A stretch of DNA of 64,000 nt, from NCBI GenBank assembly GCA_002316005.1, contig DCIM01000090.1, forward strand, positions 5,190 to 69,189. Reading direction: 5' to 3'. Shown piece by piece: positions 32,587 to 40,795 of the stretch. Source of the DNA: Prevotellaceae bacterium UBA1726. GTDB taxonomy: Bacteria > Bacteroidota > Bacteroidia > Bacteroidales > Bacteroidaceae. The position numbers were made by a program, and so were the translations under genes. Positions within the stretch are counted from its first letter, which is position 1. The number at the start of each line of letters is the position of its first letter. The notes beneath the pieces were generated by a model that ran no database searches, was not told where the DNA came from, and was given only the letters and a program-made list of their open reading frames with translations.

Positions 32587-33636
32587 ATGAAAATACCAGA
32601 TGAAATATTACAGCGATTGAAGCAACTGCCTGTGGAGCAGGTGGCAGAGGCGCTGGGCATAAATGTCCGCCGCCACACAGCCCTGTGCTTCATCCACGAA
32701 GACCACCATCCGAGTCTTGCCTTCTCCACCCGTTACAACCGCTGGCAATGCTATGCCTGTGGCGAGAAAGGCGATGTCATCTCGCTCGTGGAAAAGAAAC
32801 TAAACCTCAGTTTCGTTGATGCCTGCCAATGGCTCGCAAGAGAATACGGAATAGAGATTGAGGGGGCAAGTGGGGCAAATGGTTCAAGCGGAAAGCCGCC
32901 TCGCCAGATTCGTCCGGTGGAACCAGAAGAGGAATATGTCTATGACGAGGAGATGCTTCGCTATGCGTTGGAAATCAGTAAGTTGACACCCCTTGCTTGT
33001 CGTTTCCTCTATTTCGACCGCCGCTATAAGATGCAGGCTGTGGTAGGAGCGAAGGTGGGTGCTGTGCGATGGGGAAAGGAGTTGGCCGATGCCCTTGTGG
33101 AGAAGTTCGGTGAGGAGCGTGCCTTGGCAAGTGGACTTGTGATGAAAGGTAAGGACGCCCTCTTCTCGTATTTCCATTCGCCATCGTTGCTTTTCCCGTA
33201 TTTCGATCGCGAAGGTCATCTGCTCGGTATTCAGGCACGCTATCTCGGAAAAGTGGAGAAATATCCCCGTTTCCAGTTCACCCGTGGACAAAGAGTGCCA
33301 ATCTTCAATCTGCCTGTGCTGAACACCATCAGCGAAGGTGATGAATTGTATGTGGCAGAAGGCGTCACCGACTGTCTCGCCTTGCTCTCCGAAGGCAAGA
33401 AAGCCGTGGCCATTCCTTCGGCAACACTCCTCAAGGCAAAAGACCTCCAGATGCTCTCGCACTACCGCCTGATGATGTATCCCGACAATGACGCCCCAGG
33501 CGAGAAACTCTTCACCGCCATCCAGGACGGCGTTACCGCCTATGGCGGCACCATCCACCGCCTCTCCCTCCCACAAGGAGTGAAGGACTATTCCGAATGG
33601 CATAGAAGGAAACGACCTCATTACTGCAAGAAATAA
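32587..33636 (+). CDS. Mobile-type DNA primase: CHC2 zinc finger plus Toprim
   Basis: A 349-residue primase-like protein, much shorter than DnaG. The zinc finger uses C34, H37 (CFIH), C55 and C58 (CYAC). A Toprim-like region covers ~225-340, with YVAEGVTDCLALL holding the acidic residue and YPDNDAPGEKL as the DxD motif. The DnaB-binding C-terminal domain of DnaG is absent. Such short primases are typical of plasmids, phages and integrative elements, and this one lies next to the DUF3987-like ATPase region. Cytoplasmic; no partner helicase is seen in the window. Confidence 0.87.
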   Translation: MKIPDEILQRLKQLPVEQVAEALGINVRRHTALCFIHEDHHPSLAFSTRYNRWQCYACGEKGDVISLVEKKLNLSFVDACQWLAREYGIEIEGASGANGSSGKPPRQIRPVEPEEEYVYDEEMLRYALEISKLTPLACRFLYFDRRYKMQAVVGAKVGAVRWGKELADALVEKFGEERALASGLVMKGKDALFSYFHSPSLLFPYFDREGHLLGIQARYLGKVEKYPRFQFTRGQRVPIFNLPVLNTISEGDELYVAEGVTDCLALLSEGKKAVAIPSATLLKAKDLQMLSHYRLMMYPDNDAPGEKLFTAIQDGVTAYGGTIHRLSLPQGVKDYSEWHRRKRPHYCKK

Positions 33637-33645
33637 CTATTTCTA

Positions 33646-33677
33646 TTTGGCAGATTGAATGTTTTGCTGTATCTTTG
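33646..33677 (+). promoter_or_regulatory. Promoter of the yjjI operon
   Basis: TTTG (33646-33649) and TATCTTTG (33670-33677) are 20 nt apart. The predicted start near 33684 supports the ATG at 33695 and excludes the upstream frame start at 33659. Confidence 0.8.
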
Positions 33678-33694
33678 CAGAAACAATAATCATT

Positions 33695-35188
33695 ATGGCA
33701 AATAATATTCTCGACATAGTAAAATCGCAGAAACTCACTTACGAACAGAAAGTGAACGCCTTGGCACATGCCGCCGAGGATACCCTCAATGTGATTCCAA
33801 AGACTGAAGCAGCACAGAAATACTTCGCTACAGGTGCCATTTGCAACCTCTTTGAAGGAGAGGCACCTTACCGCCCTCGATATATAATGCCCGACTATCC
33901 AAAGGCTGTACGCGAGGGAGTGAAGTTTCTGGAACTCGAACCACCAACCGACCTCGACGAACTGATCAACTTCCTCGAGATTCTCTATCGTCATGTACCG
34001 TCAATAACCACCTATCCTGTGTTCCTTGGCGACCTTGACGCATTGATAGAACCATTCATAGAAGGCGTGCCCGACGAAGTGGTGGAGAAGAAGATACGAC
34101 TGTTCTTCCGCTATCTCGACCGCACCATTACCGACAGTTTCTGTCATGCGAACCTCGGTCCGCGTGAGACTCGTGCGGGAAGAATCATTCTGAAGGTGGA
34201 ACGAGAGATACAACAGGCTGTGCCAAACCTCACACTGAAATATGACCCAGCGCTGACAAGCGACTCGTTTGCTGAGGATTGTATCCTCACCAGTCTGTTG
34301 TGTGCCAATCCTGCCATCTGCAATGATGTGAAGAACCGCGACACATACGACTCTTATGGCATCTCGTCTTGCTATAACATCCTTCCTATTGGTGGTGGCT
34401 CGTACACCCTCTGCCGTATTGTTCTGCCACGACTGGCAAAGATGGCACAGACAAAGGAGGAGTTTCTTAATGTGATGCTCCCGGAGTGCCTTCGCGGTAT
34501 GGCCGACTACATGAGCGAGCGCATAAAGTTCATCGTTGAGGAGAGTGGATTCTTCGAGAGCAACTTCCTTGCAAAGGAAGGATTCATCCATCGCGACAGA
34601 TTCGTGGCAATGTTCGGTCTTGTGGGCCTTGCAGAGGCAACAAACCACTTCATGCCAGAGGACAAACGCTACGGTCTTTCGCCAGAGGCAGATGACTTCG
34701 CCGACCAGATAATGACCATCATCAGCGACTTCACAGCAGAATACGAATGTCCTTACTGCGACATTGCCAATCACCACTTGCTGCTTCATGCACAGGTGGG
34801 CATTGATACCGACACAGGTATCACCTCAGGACTCCGCATACCTGTGGAGGATGCCCCGGACAATATCTACGAGCATCTCCGTCATTCGGCACGATTCCAT
34901 AGGTTCATCCCTACGGGATGTTCCGACATTTTCCCATTCGACTGCACAGCAGAGCGCAATCCTGCTGCCGTTCTCGACATCATCAAGGGAGCCTTCACGG
35001 TAGGGCAGAAGTATATTGCCCTCTACGGCAGTGACTCCGACCTTGTGCGTATCACGGGCTACCTCGTGAAGCGTTCGGAAATGGAGAAATGGGACGCCAA
35101 CCAAGCCGTCCTGCAGAATACCACGCAACTCGGAGCCCCAACATATAAGGCCAAACATCTTTCTTCCCGCAAGACTCGCGGAGTGTAG
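33695..35188 (+). CDS. yjjI: YjjI-family glycyl radical enzyme
   Basis: A 497-residue member of the YjjI group of glycyl radical enzymes (anaerobic, oxygen-sensitive). The radical glycine is G455 in LVRITGYLVKRSE, close to the C-terminus as in the family. C226 in GISSCYNIL is the candidate catalytic cysteine. The protein is much shorter than pyruvate formate-lyase, as is normal for YjjI. The reaction is not established. Its activase gene yjjW follows 188 nt downstream. The gap 35189-35375 is AT-rich with ATAATTAATG-like repeats and holds no gene. Confidence 0.9.
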   Translation: MANNILDIVKSQKLTYEQKVNALAHAAEDTLNVIPKTEAAQKYFATGAICNLFEGEAPYRPRYIMPDYPKAVREGVKFLELEPPTDLDELINFLEILYRHVPSITTYPVFLGDLDALIEPFIEGVPDEVVEKKIRLFFRYLDRTITDSFCHANLGPRETRAGRIILKVEREIQQAVPNLTLKYDPALTSDSFAEDCILTSLLCANPAICNDVKNRDTYDSYGISSCYNILPIGGGSYTLCRIVLPRLAKMAQTKEEFLNVMLPECLRGMADYMSERIKFIVEESGFFESNFLAKEGFIHRDRFVAMFGLVGLAEATNHFMPEDKRYGLSPEADDFADQIMTIISDFTAEYECPYCDIANHHLLLHAQVGIDTDTGITSGLRIPVEDAPDNIYEHLRHSARFHRFIPTGCSDIFPFDCTAERNPAAVLDIIKGAFTVGQKYIALYGSDSDLVRITGYLVKRSEMEKWDANQAVLQNTTQLGAPTYKAKHLSSRKTRGV

Positions 35189-35375
35189 TTTTTTAGACAT
35201 ACTGACATAATGAACTAAAAAATAATTAATGGAAAATTCTTTCTCCACTTCGTTATGAAAGCGGCGGAGCCGAGCGAATGGATAATTGGTGATAATTAAT
35301 GTTTAAAATAATAACATATAATTTCCATGTAATTGCCCATATAATTATTCATTAATTAATTCAAGAAATAGGATT

Positions 35376-36095
35376 TTGCTGATACGAAGGATAATTGGGA
35401 TGAGTTTAGTAGATGGAAAAGGGAATCGTACTGCCGTTTTCCTTCAGGGGTGCAATATTCGTTGCGCCTACTGCCATAATCCCGAAACTTGGGAAAGAGA
35501 TAAGGCGAAAATTGAAGACAAGGAAGGCGTGAGGGAGATGACCGTTGACGAGGTGGTAGAGGAAGTGCGCAAAGGTATTCCTTTCATTCGCGGCATAACC
35601 GTTTCGGGCGGAGAATGTATGCTCCATCCAGAGGAACTGACCGAACTATTCACTAAAGTGAAGGCCCTCAGACTCACCTGCCTTATTGACACGAACGGCA
35701 CAATAGACTTCTCGCTATACCCCGAACTGCTGAAAGTGACAGACGGCGTGATGCTTGATGTGAAGGCATGGGACGAGATGGTGTTCCACCGCCTCACAGG
35801 AGGACGAAACGACATAGTGAAACGCAACCTCCTGTTCCTCGCTGAGCAAGGAAAACTCGAGGAAGTACGCATTGTCTGTCTTGAAGGCGAAGTGGATGTG
35901 GAAGACACCATTCGCGGCATTGCCACAGTACTTGGCGAAAAGACCGCCGAGACACGCCTCAAACTAATCCGTTTCCGTAGGAATGGGGTAGTGGGCCGAC
36001 TCTCAGAGAAGCCTTCGCCAACAGATGAACAGATGGAAACCTGGGCAGAAATGGCCCGACAAAACGGTTTCCGGAAAATAGAAACAACATTATAA
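35376..36095 (+). CDS. yjjW: YjjW-family glycyl radical enzyme activase
   Basis: A 239-residue radical SAM activase that installs the glycyl radical on its partner, here presumably YjjI. The cluster motif is CNIRCAYC (C26, C30, C33; CX3CX2C). GITVSGGECMLHPEEL supplies the SAM-binding GGE, and DTNGTIDF and MLDVKAWD are family strands. The extra ferredoxin-like insert of many activases is absent. The conserved N-terminus RRIIGMSLVDGKGN lies upstream of the first ATG (35400), so a TTG start at 35376 is preferred. Its TAA overlaps the next ATG by one base. Confidence 0.9.
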   Translation: MLIRRIIGMSLVDGKGNRTAVFLQGCNIRCAYCHNPETWERDKAKIEDKEGVREMTVDEVVEEVRKGIPFIRGITVSGGECMLHPEELTELFTKVKALRLTCLIDTNGTIDFSLYPELLKVTDGVMLDVKAWDEMVFHRLTGGRNDIVKRNLLFLAEQGKLEEVRIVCLEGEVDVEDTIRGIATVLGEKTAETRLKLIRFRRNGVVGRLSEKPSPTDEQMETWAEMARQNGFRKIETTL

Positions 36096-37654
36096 TGCCA
36101 AAAATAAACAGTAATACGCCTTGCCTTATCGACCTTCATCTGCATCTTGACGGTTCGATATCAGTATCAACAGCCCGCCATTTGGCAGAGTTGCAGGGAA
36201 TTGCTGTACCCCAGAGCGACAGTGAACTGCACGATATGCTCACCCTCACCCCAGAGTGCATTACACTCGACGACTACCTCGCCCGATTCATCTTTGCCTG
36301 TTCGTTGCTCCACACACGTGAAGCCCTGCGCATTGCTACACACGACCTCTTCGCCCGTCTGAAAGAGCAAGGTGTCATCTATGCCGAAGTGCGCTTCGCC
36401 CCACAGAAATCGTGCGAAAACGGACTGACGCAGAGTGATGCCATTGATGCTGTGCTTGAAGGAATGCGTAGCGTTGATATGCCTTCAGGACTGATTATCA
36501 GTATGATGCGAGGCAATGACAACAAGGCAGAGAACTTAGAGACAGTACTTCTGGCGGAGAAGTATCTCGGAAGGGGAGTAGTAGGTGTTGACATTGCAGG
36601 AGCCGAGACAATCTTCCCGACCGAAGATTATGCCGATGTTTTTGCCATTGCCCACGAGCGAGGAATACCATTCACCATTCATGCCGGAGAAGGACGAGGA
36701 GCGGAAAGTGTAGCAAAGGCAATCTCTTTCGGTGCCTCAAGAATCGGTCATGGAGTGCGTTCGCTTGAAGACGAAAGTGTGGTGGCAGCACTTGTAGAGA
36801 AAGGAATTGCGCTTGAACTCTGTCCGACAAGTAACCTCCATACACATATGTTCGACTCGTATGAGGCATACCCTCTGCGCGAACTGATGAAGAGAGGAGT
36901 GAAGGTGACGCTGAATACGGACAATATGACAGTCTCGGATATTACCCTCAAGCAAGAGTGGGAGAATATGTGCGAGGCATTCCAGTTGACCCGTGCCGAA
37001 ATTCGCCAGATACTCCTCAACGCCGTTGACGCATCCTTTGCCCAGAAACCAGTAAAGGCACAACTCCGCAAGCAGATAGAAGATGCCTATCCACGAGTTT
37101 ATCTCAAAGAGATAACAGATATCACAGAAGCCGAAGTAGATGCCATGATAGAGCAGTTGCCATTGTGGCGCAAGGAAAAGGCACAGGCTTTCAAGCATTC
37201 CCAAGGAAGGAAGGAGTCGGTTGTTGCGTTTGCCTTGTTGCAACAAGTCTTGCGCGAGGAATACGGAATAAAGGGCGATGTTGAGTTTGAGTATAACGAG
37301 CACGGCAAACCATCGTTGAAGAATCATCCGGAAATCTTTTTCAACATCAGTCATTGCAAGGCGGTTGTTGCCTGTGCAGTAGGCAATGAACCGATAGGTA
37401 TTGATGTGGAGATGCGTGGCCGTTATAAGGAACCGCTGGCAAAGCATGTGCTCAGTGAGGAAGAGTTTGCGAGAGTACAGGCAAGCGATGATATGGATCT
37501 TGAGTTTACGAAGTACTGGACCCAGAAGGAAGCCCTGTTGAAACTCATCGGAACAGGAGTAAGTACCGACCTGAAAGTGGTGCTTACTGACAATACCGAC
37601 AAAAAAATAACCACCACGGAATGTGATGGTTATGTATATTCAGTTGCGAAATAA
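36095..37654 (+). CDS. add: Adenosine deaminase fused to a 4'-phosphopantetheinyl transferase
   Basis: A single uninterrupted frame of 519 residues with two enzymes. Residues 1-~333 are an adenosine deaminase barrel: zinc ligands H15 and H17 (DLHLHLDG), H196 with catalytic E199 (IHAGEG), H219 (GHG) and D276 (NTDN). Residues ~338-519 are an Sfp-type phosphopantetheinyl transferase: NISHCK, GIDVE (D437, E439) and WTQKEALLK (E479, K483). The transferase half begins YLKEITDI, like free-standing relatives. The pairing joins purine salvage to carrier-protein activation with no known logic. It is last in the yjjI-yjjW transcript, overlapping yjjW by one base. Confidence 0.88.
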   Translation: MPKINSNTPCLIDLHLHLDGSISVSTARHLAELQGIAVPQSDSELHDMLTLTPECITLDDYLARFIFACSLLHTREALRIATHDLFARLKEQGVIYAEVRFAPQKSCENGLTQSDAIDAVLEGMRSVDMPSGLIISMMRGNDNKAENLETVLLAEKYLGRGVVGVDIAGAETIFPTEDYADVFAIAHERGIPFTIHAGEGRGAESVAKAISFGASRIGHGVRSLEDESVVAALVEKGIALELCPTSNLHTHMFDSYEAYPLRELMKRGVKVTLNTDNMTVSDITLKQEWENMCEAFQLTRAEIRQILLNAVDASFAQKPVKAQLRKQIEDAYPRVYLKEITDITEAEVDAMIEQLPLWRKEKAQAFKHSQGRKESVVAFALLQQVLREEYGIKGDVEFEYNEHGKPSLKNHPEIFFNISHCKAVVACAVGNEPIGIDVEMRGRYKEPLAKHVLSEEEFARVQASDDMDLEFTKYWTQKEALLKLIGTGVSTDLKVVLTDNTDKKITTTECDGYVYSVAK

Positions 37655-37665
37655 TCGTTCGTTCT

Positions 37666-38118
37666 TTACTTTGCCTTGTAGTAAGGAGTGTTGTATGTAA
37701 GGCGAAGGCCTGTTGCAGTCTGGACAAGAGTCATTGTTGTACCGTCAGCATCAGCAACCCACTTCACACCGTCAGCATCGCTCTTCTGGTGGTAGATGAC
37801 ATTGAAGATAGTCTGAGCGTTCTTGTAAGCAGCAGCCACAGCATCAGCACCACCCTCAACAGGGATGTTGATAAGCATCTGACCAATCTTACCCGGAGTC
37901 TTCACATCTGTAAGGTTGAATGAAAGGTTGATGACTGTTCCCTGGCAGTTTCCTTCAAGCCAGTTGTGCTCGCCATTGAAAACATATCCCTTTGCAGAGA
38001 TTTCGCGCATAACATTCTGCACATTACCAGTGATGTCGATACCATCAAAAGTAAACGCGCTTGCACTCAATGACACCATTAATGATGCAAAGAGTGTGAA
38101 AAACATTTTCTTAATCAT
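37666..38118 (-). CDS. Small exported protein of unknown function
   Basis: A 150-residue protein with a clear signal peptide (residues 1-21, ending SASA). The mature part is beta-rich with FTFDGIDITGNVQNV and GLRLTYNTPYY at its ends. No lipobox, cysteine or membrane segment follows the signal. No family recognised. It is convergent with the add fusion gene, 11 bases from its stop. Confidence 0.75.
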   Translation of the reverse strand: MIKKMFFTLFASLMVSLSASAFTFDGIDITGNVQNVMREISAKGYVFNGEHNWLEGNCQGTVINLSFNLTDVKTPGKIGQMLINIPVEGGADAVAAAYKNAQTIFNVIYHQKSDADGVKWVADADGTTMTLVQTATGLRLTYNTPYYKAK

Positions 38119-38163
38119 TTTTTTAGGTTTTTATAATATAACTATTCTTTTGAATGCTTCCCT

Positions 38164-38415
38164 TTATTTGCCTTTGAAACGGTTGTAGAGTTTCAGTCCG
38201 AGCATCACGCCATCAAACACCCCTGCACCAGTAGTGATGAGTCTCGAAACCCTTTTTGACGGAGTCATAAAGGCATTCTGCTCCTTCTTGTGGAAAATGT
38301 TATCCCACAATTTATGTATTGTCTTCTCTTGAGCCTTGATGTCGCTCTTGAGTTTTAGTTTGCGGCGGCGAATCTCCTGAAGAGAGCCGTAGAGGTTTTC
38401 TGAATCTTCGATCAT
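38164..38415 (-). CDS. Small basic protein downstream of the holin-like gene
   Basis: An 83-residue protein, strongly basic in its first half (RRRKLKLKSDIKAQEKTIHK). A Gly-containing weakly hydrophobic C-terminal stretch (ITTGAGVFDGVMLGLKL) may touch the membrane. It is the last gene of the YtxH/holin-like operon, 13 nt after the previous gene, and equivalents occupy this place in other Bacteroidales. Confidence 0.75.
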   Translation of the reverse strand: MIEDSENLYGSLQEIRRRKLKLKSDIKAQEKTIHKLWDNIFHKKEQNAFMTPSKRVSRLITTGAGVFDGVMLGLKLYNRFKGK

Positions 38416-38428
38416 AGCAGACGGTATA

Positions 38429-38776
38429 TTACTCCATCAAGACGCTTGCGAGGAACTGCACCAATGGGCGTTCAATCCAGCGTTTGCGGCAGATGATACA
38501 AAGTATGAAGAAAAACAAATATATTCCTCCGACAATGGTGAAAGCCCACGCATTGCCTATCAGAGTGCCAAGGCCATAGGCGATGGCAAAAGAGAAATAG
38601 GTGATGGCCAGAAGGAACACTATCGTCAGGACGATTGTCATCGTGATGACGGTAAGGAGTCTCACAGCCTTCTCAACCATGTCGAGGCGCATATATTCAC
38701 TTCTGAGTGAGATATATTTCTTTGCTTCTTCGACGAGTTGAGCAATTGTTTCAATGTTGTTGTCGTTACTGAACAT
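38429..38776 (-). CDS. Phage holin-like membrane protein (DUF1469/holin-X type)
   Basis: A 115-residue inner-membrane protein. An N-terminal amphipathic helix (~1-35) is followed by two long transmembrane helices (~37-65 LLTVITMTIVLTIVFLLAI... and ~72-98). This layout is that of the holin-superfamily III/DUF1469 proteins found with YtxH proteins in envelope-stress operons; a lytic role is not implied. It is the middle gene of a three-gene operon. Confidence 0.85.
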   Translation of the reverse strand: MFSNDNNIETIAQLVEEAKKYISLRSEYMRLDMVEKAVRLLTVITMTIVLTIVFLLAITYFSFAIAYGLGTLIGNAWAFTIVGGIYLFFFILCIICRKRWIERPLVQFLASVLME

Positions 38777-38788
38777 TGTCTGAAAGAA

Positions 38789-38823
38789 AAACCGTCAGCC
38801 CTGCCGGTTTTAGCCAGCAAGGC
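38789..38823 (-). promoter_or_regulatory. Possible attenuator between ytxH-like and holin-like genes
   Basis: Two mutually exclusive stems overlap. On the minus strand AAACCG (38810-38805) pairs with CGGTTT (38794-38789), followed by a T-rich run. GCCTTGC (38823-38817) instead pairs with GCAGGGC (38804-38798). The first is terminator-like and the second would disrupt it. Confidence 0.4.
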
Positions 38824-38843
38824 ATGAGGCGTTATGAATTTGT

Positions 38844-39059
38844 TTAATCTGCGTCTTCGGTAATTTCCTGGATATTCTCAACGAGATCCTCAACATCCTT
38901 CTTCGAGAGTTTGATGTTGTGCTTCTTGCAGAACTCGTCAACAGTATCAGCAAGTCTCTTCTGAGTATCCGAACCCTTCTCAGGTGCAAAAAGAACACCG
39001 AGTGCAGCACCAGCAATTGCGCCACTAAGGAATGCGCCAATGTAACCTAATGTCTTCAT
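38844..39059 (-). CDS. YtxH domain protein
   Basis: A 71-residue membrane-anchored protein. The N-terminal helix contains the YtxH pattern GAIAGAALGVLFAPEKGSDT, followed by a charged helical tail with KKDVEDLVENIQE. YtxH proteins are stress-linked envelope proteins of unknown mechanism. It is first in the leftward operon; a minus-strand TACTTTTG box lies at 39100-39093. Confidence 0.88.
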   Translation of the reverse strand: MKTLGYIGAFLSGAIAGAALGVLFAPEKGSDTQKRLADTVDEFCKKHNIKLSKKDVEDLVENIQEITEDAD

Positions 39060-39276
39060 TGTTGTATAAATTAAAAATTAGTAAACTCGTTGCAAAAGTA
39101 AGAAAAGTTTTCATATTTACAACACAAAACCCTTGTTTTTTTTGAAAAAAGAGTGATTTAACAAACTTTATGTGGAGTTTTTGCAATATTGTTGCGTTTT
39201 CTCGCTTTTTTTTTGTATCTTCGCAGTCGTATTATAAATAAAATAAGGAATTATAAACTTAACTGAAATAACTATT

Positions 39277-39765
39277 ATGAAAAAATCGATTGTTATCTGC
39301 GCAGGTTTGTGCGTAGCATTGGCATTTACAAGTTGTAAGTCAAACGAAAGCATGTACAAGAAGGCTTACGAGAAGGCAAAGGCATCAGAGCAGACTGCTG
39401 TTGTCGAGGACGAGGTTGTTGAGACACCTGTTGTTACTCCTCTCGTAGAGACTCCTGTTACTAAGACTACTGTTGTTGCAAACACAGACAATGTTTCTGT
39501 TCGTACAGAGGATTTGTCGGTTATCGACGGTAAGGCTCTCCGTAACTACTCTGTAGTTGTTGGTTCGTTCGGCCTCAAGGCTAATGCAGAAGGTCTTGCA
39601 AAGACTCTCCGCTCAGCAGGCTATGATGCTCGTATCGCATATAACTCAGCTCGTAATATGTATCGTGTTGTAGCAACAAGCTACGACTCAAAGGCTGACG
39701 CTGTTTCTTCACGCGATCAGTTGCGCAGCAAGTATCCAGATGCTTGGTTGCTCTTCCAGAAGTAA
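39277..39765 (+). CDS. SPOR domain lipoprotein
   Basis: A 162-residue lipoprotein with lipobox FTSC (C20). A short helical segment and a Val/Glu/Thr/Pro linker (EDEVVETPVVTPLVETPV) lead to a SPOR domain at ~86-160 (YSVVVGSFGLKANAEGLAKTL). It probably binds peptidoglycan from the outer membrane side. It lies 14 nt upstream of ruvX, so it is likely in the same transcript. The upstream 39060-39276 gap holds divergent promoter boxes only. Confidence 0.9.
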   Translation: MKKSIVICAGLCVALAFTSCKSNESMYKKAYEKAKASEQTAVVEDEVVETPVVTPLVETPVTKTTVVANTDNVSVRTEDLSVIDGKALRNYSVVVGSFGLKANAEGLAKTLRSAGYDARIAYNSARNMYRVVATSYDSKADAVSSRDQLRSKYPDAWLLFQK

Positions 39766-39778
39766 ACAAACAGACTGA

Positions 39779-40192
39779 GTGGCACGCGTTTTATCAATAG
39801 ACTACGGTAAAAAGCGCACAGGTATCGCAGTCACTGACCCGCTACAGATTATAGCGAGTGGGTTGGTGACTGTTGCTACATCTACACTTTACGATTTCCT
39901 GGTGGATTACATCAAGAAGGAGCAGGTGGAGCGCATTGTTATCGGAAAACCAATACAGCCTAACGGACAACCGAGCGAGAACCTCGCCCGCGTGGAGCAG
40001 TTCGTGAACCGTTGGAAAAATCATCAGCAGATTCCTATCGAATACTATGATGAGAGATTCACTTCTGTTTTGGCCCACCGAACAATGATTGATGCCGGAC
40101 TGCACAAGAAAGCCCGTCAGAACAAAGAACTTGTCGACCAGATTTCTGCTACGATAATTCTGCAGGACTGGATGAAAAGTCGTAATTTCTAA
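39779..40192 (+). CDS. ruvX: YqgF/RuvX-type putative Holliday junction resolvase / pre-16S rRNA nuclease
   Basis: A 137-residue RNase H-fold nuclease; in E. coli YqgF processes the 5' end of 16S rRNA. Motifs are VLSIDYGKKRTGIAVTDP (catalytic Asp), IVIGKPIQPNG, and YYDERFTS with DQISATIIL carrying the later acidic residues. It starts at GTG (39779). It is part of the SPOR-ruvX-def-TPR series, all on the plus strand with short gaps. Confidence 0.93.
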   Translation: MARVLSIDYGKKRTGIAVTDPLQIIASGLVTVATSTLYDFLVDYIKKEQVERIVIGKPIQPNGQPSENLARVEQFVNRWKNHQQIPIEYYDERFTSVLAHRTMIDAGLHKKARQNKELVDQISATIILQDWMKSRNF

Positions 40193-40210
40193 CTCTTAAA
40201 AGAAAAAGAT

Positions 40211-40771
40211 TTGGTACTACCTATTTATATCTTTGGTATGCCTGTGCTCAGAAAGGTTGCGCAGGATATTCCAACTGACTATCCCGATCTCGACAAACTG
40301 CTTGCAGATATGTGGGAAACCCTTGCTCAGAGCGAGGGTATCGGTCTTGCCGCACCACAGATTGGCAAGGATATCCGTGTTGTCGTAATCGATCTCGACC
40401 TCCTTTCAGAGGACCTTCCTGAGTACAAAGACTACCGTCATGCGTTTATCAATGCCCATATCGTGGAATACGACGATAAGGAGAAGGACACAATGGAGGA
40501 GGGATGTCTTTCATTGCCAGGACTTCACGAAAGCGTGACTCGTCCGAAGAGAATCCATGTGCAGTATCTTGATGAGAACCTCCAGCCACACGATGAGTGG
40601 GTTGAGGGTTATCTCGCTCGTGTCATGCAGCATGAGTTCGACCATCTTGAGGGAATCGTCTTTGCCGATCGCCTTTCGCCATTGCGTAAGCAACTCGTGA
40701 AGAGCAAGCTCAAGTCATTGCTACAGGGCCGCTTCCGCTGCAACTATAAGTTCAAGATGCGCCGCCCATAA
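40211..40771 (+). CDS. def: Peptide deformylase
   Basis: Removes the N-formyl group from nascent proteins. The 186-residue metalloenzyme has the three motifs GIGLAAPQ, EEGCLSLPG (C99) and QHEFDHLEG (H141, E142, H145). The family's N-terminal MxLPIYxxG pattern fixes the start at a TTG codon (40211), since no ATG is available before the conserved residues. It lies 18 nt after ruvX and 24 nt before the TPR gene. Confidence 0.95.
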   Translation: MVLPIYIFGMPVLRKVAQDIPTDYPDLDKLLADMWETLAQSEGIGLAAPQIGKDIRVVVIDLDLLSEDLPEYKDYRHAFINAHIVEYDDKEKDTMEEGCLSLPGLHESVTRPKRIHVQYLDENLQPHDEWVEGYLARVMQHEFDHLEGIVFADRLSPLRKQLVKSKLKSLLQGRFRCNYKFKMRRP

Positions 40772-40795
40772 TGGGTTTGAATACAGAAATATTGG

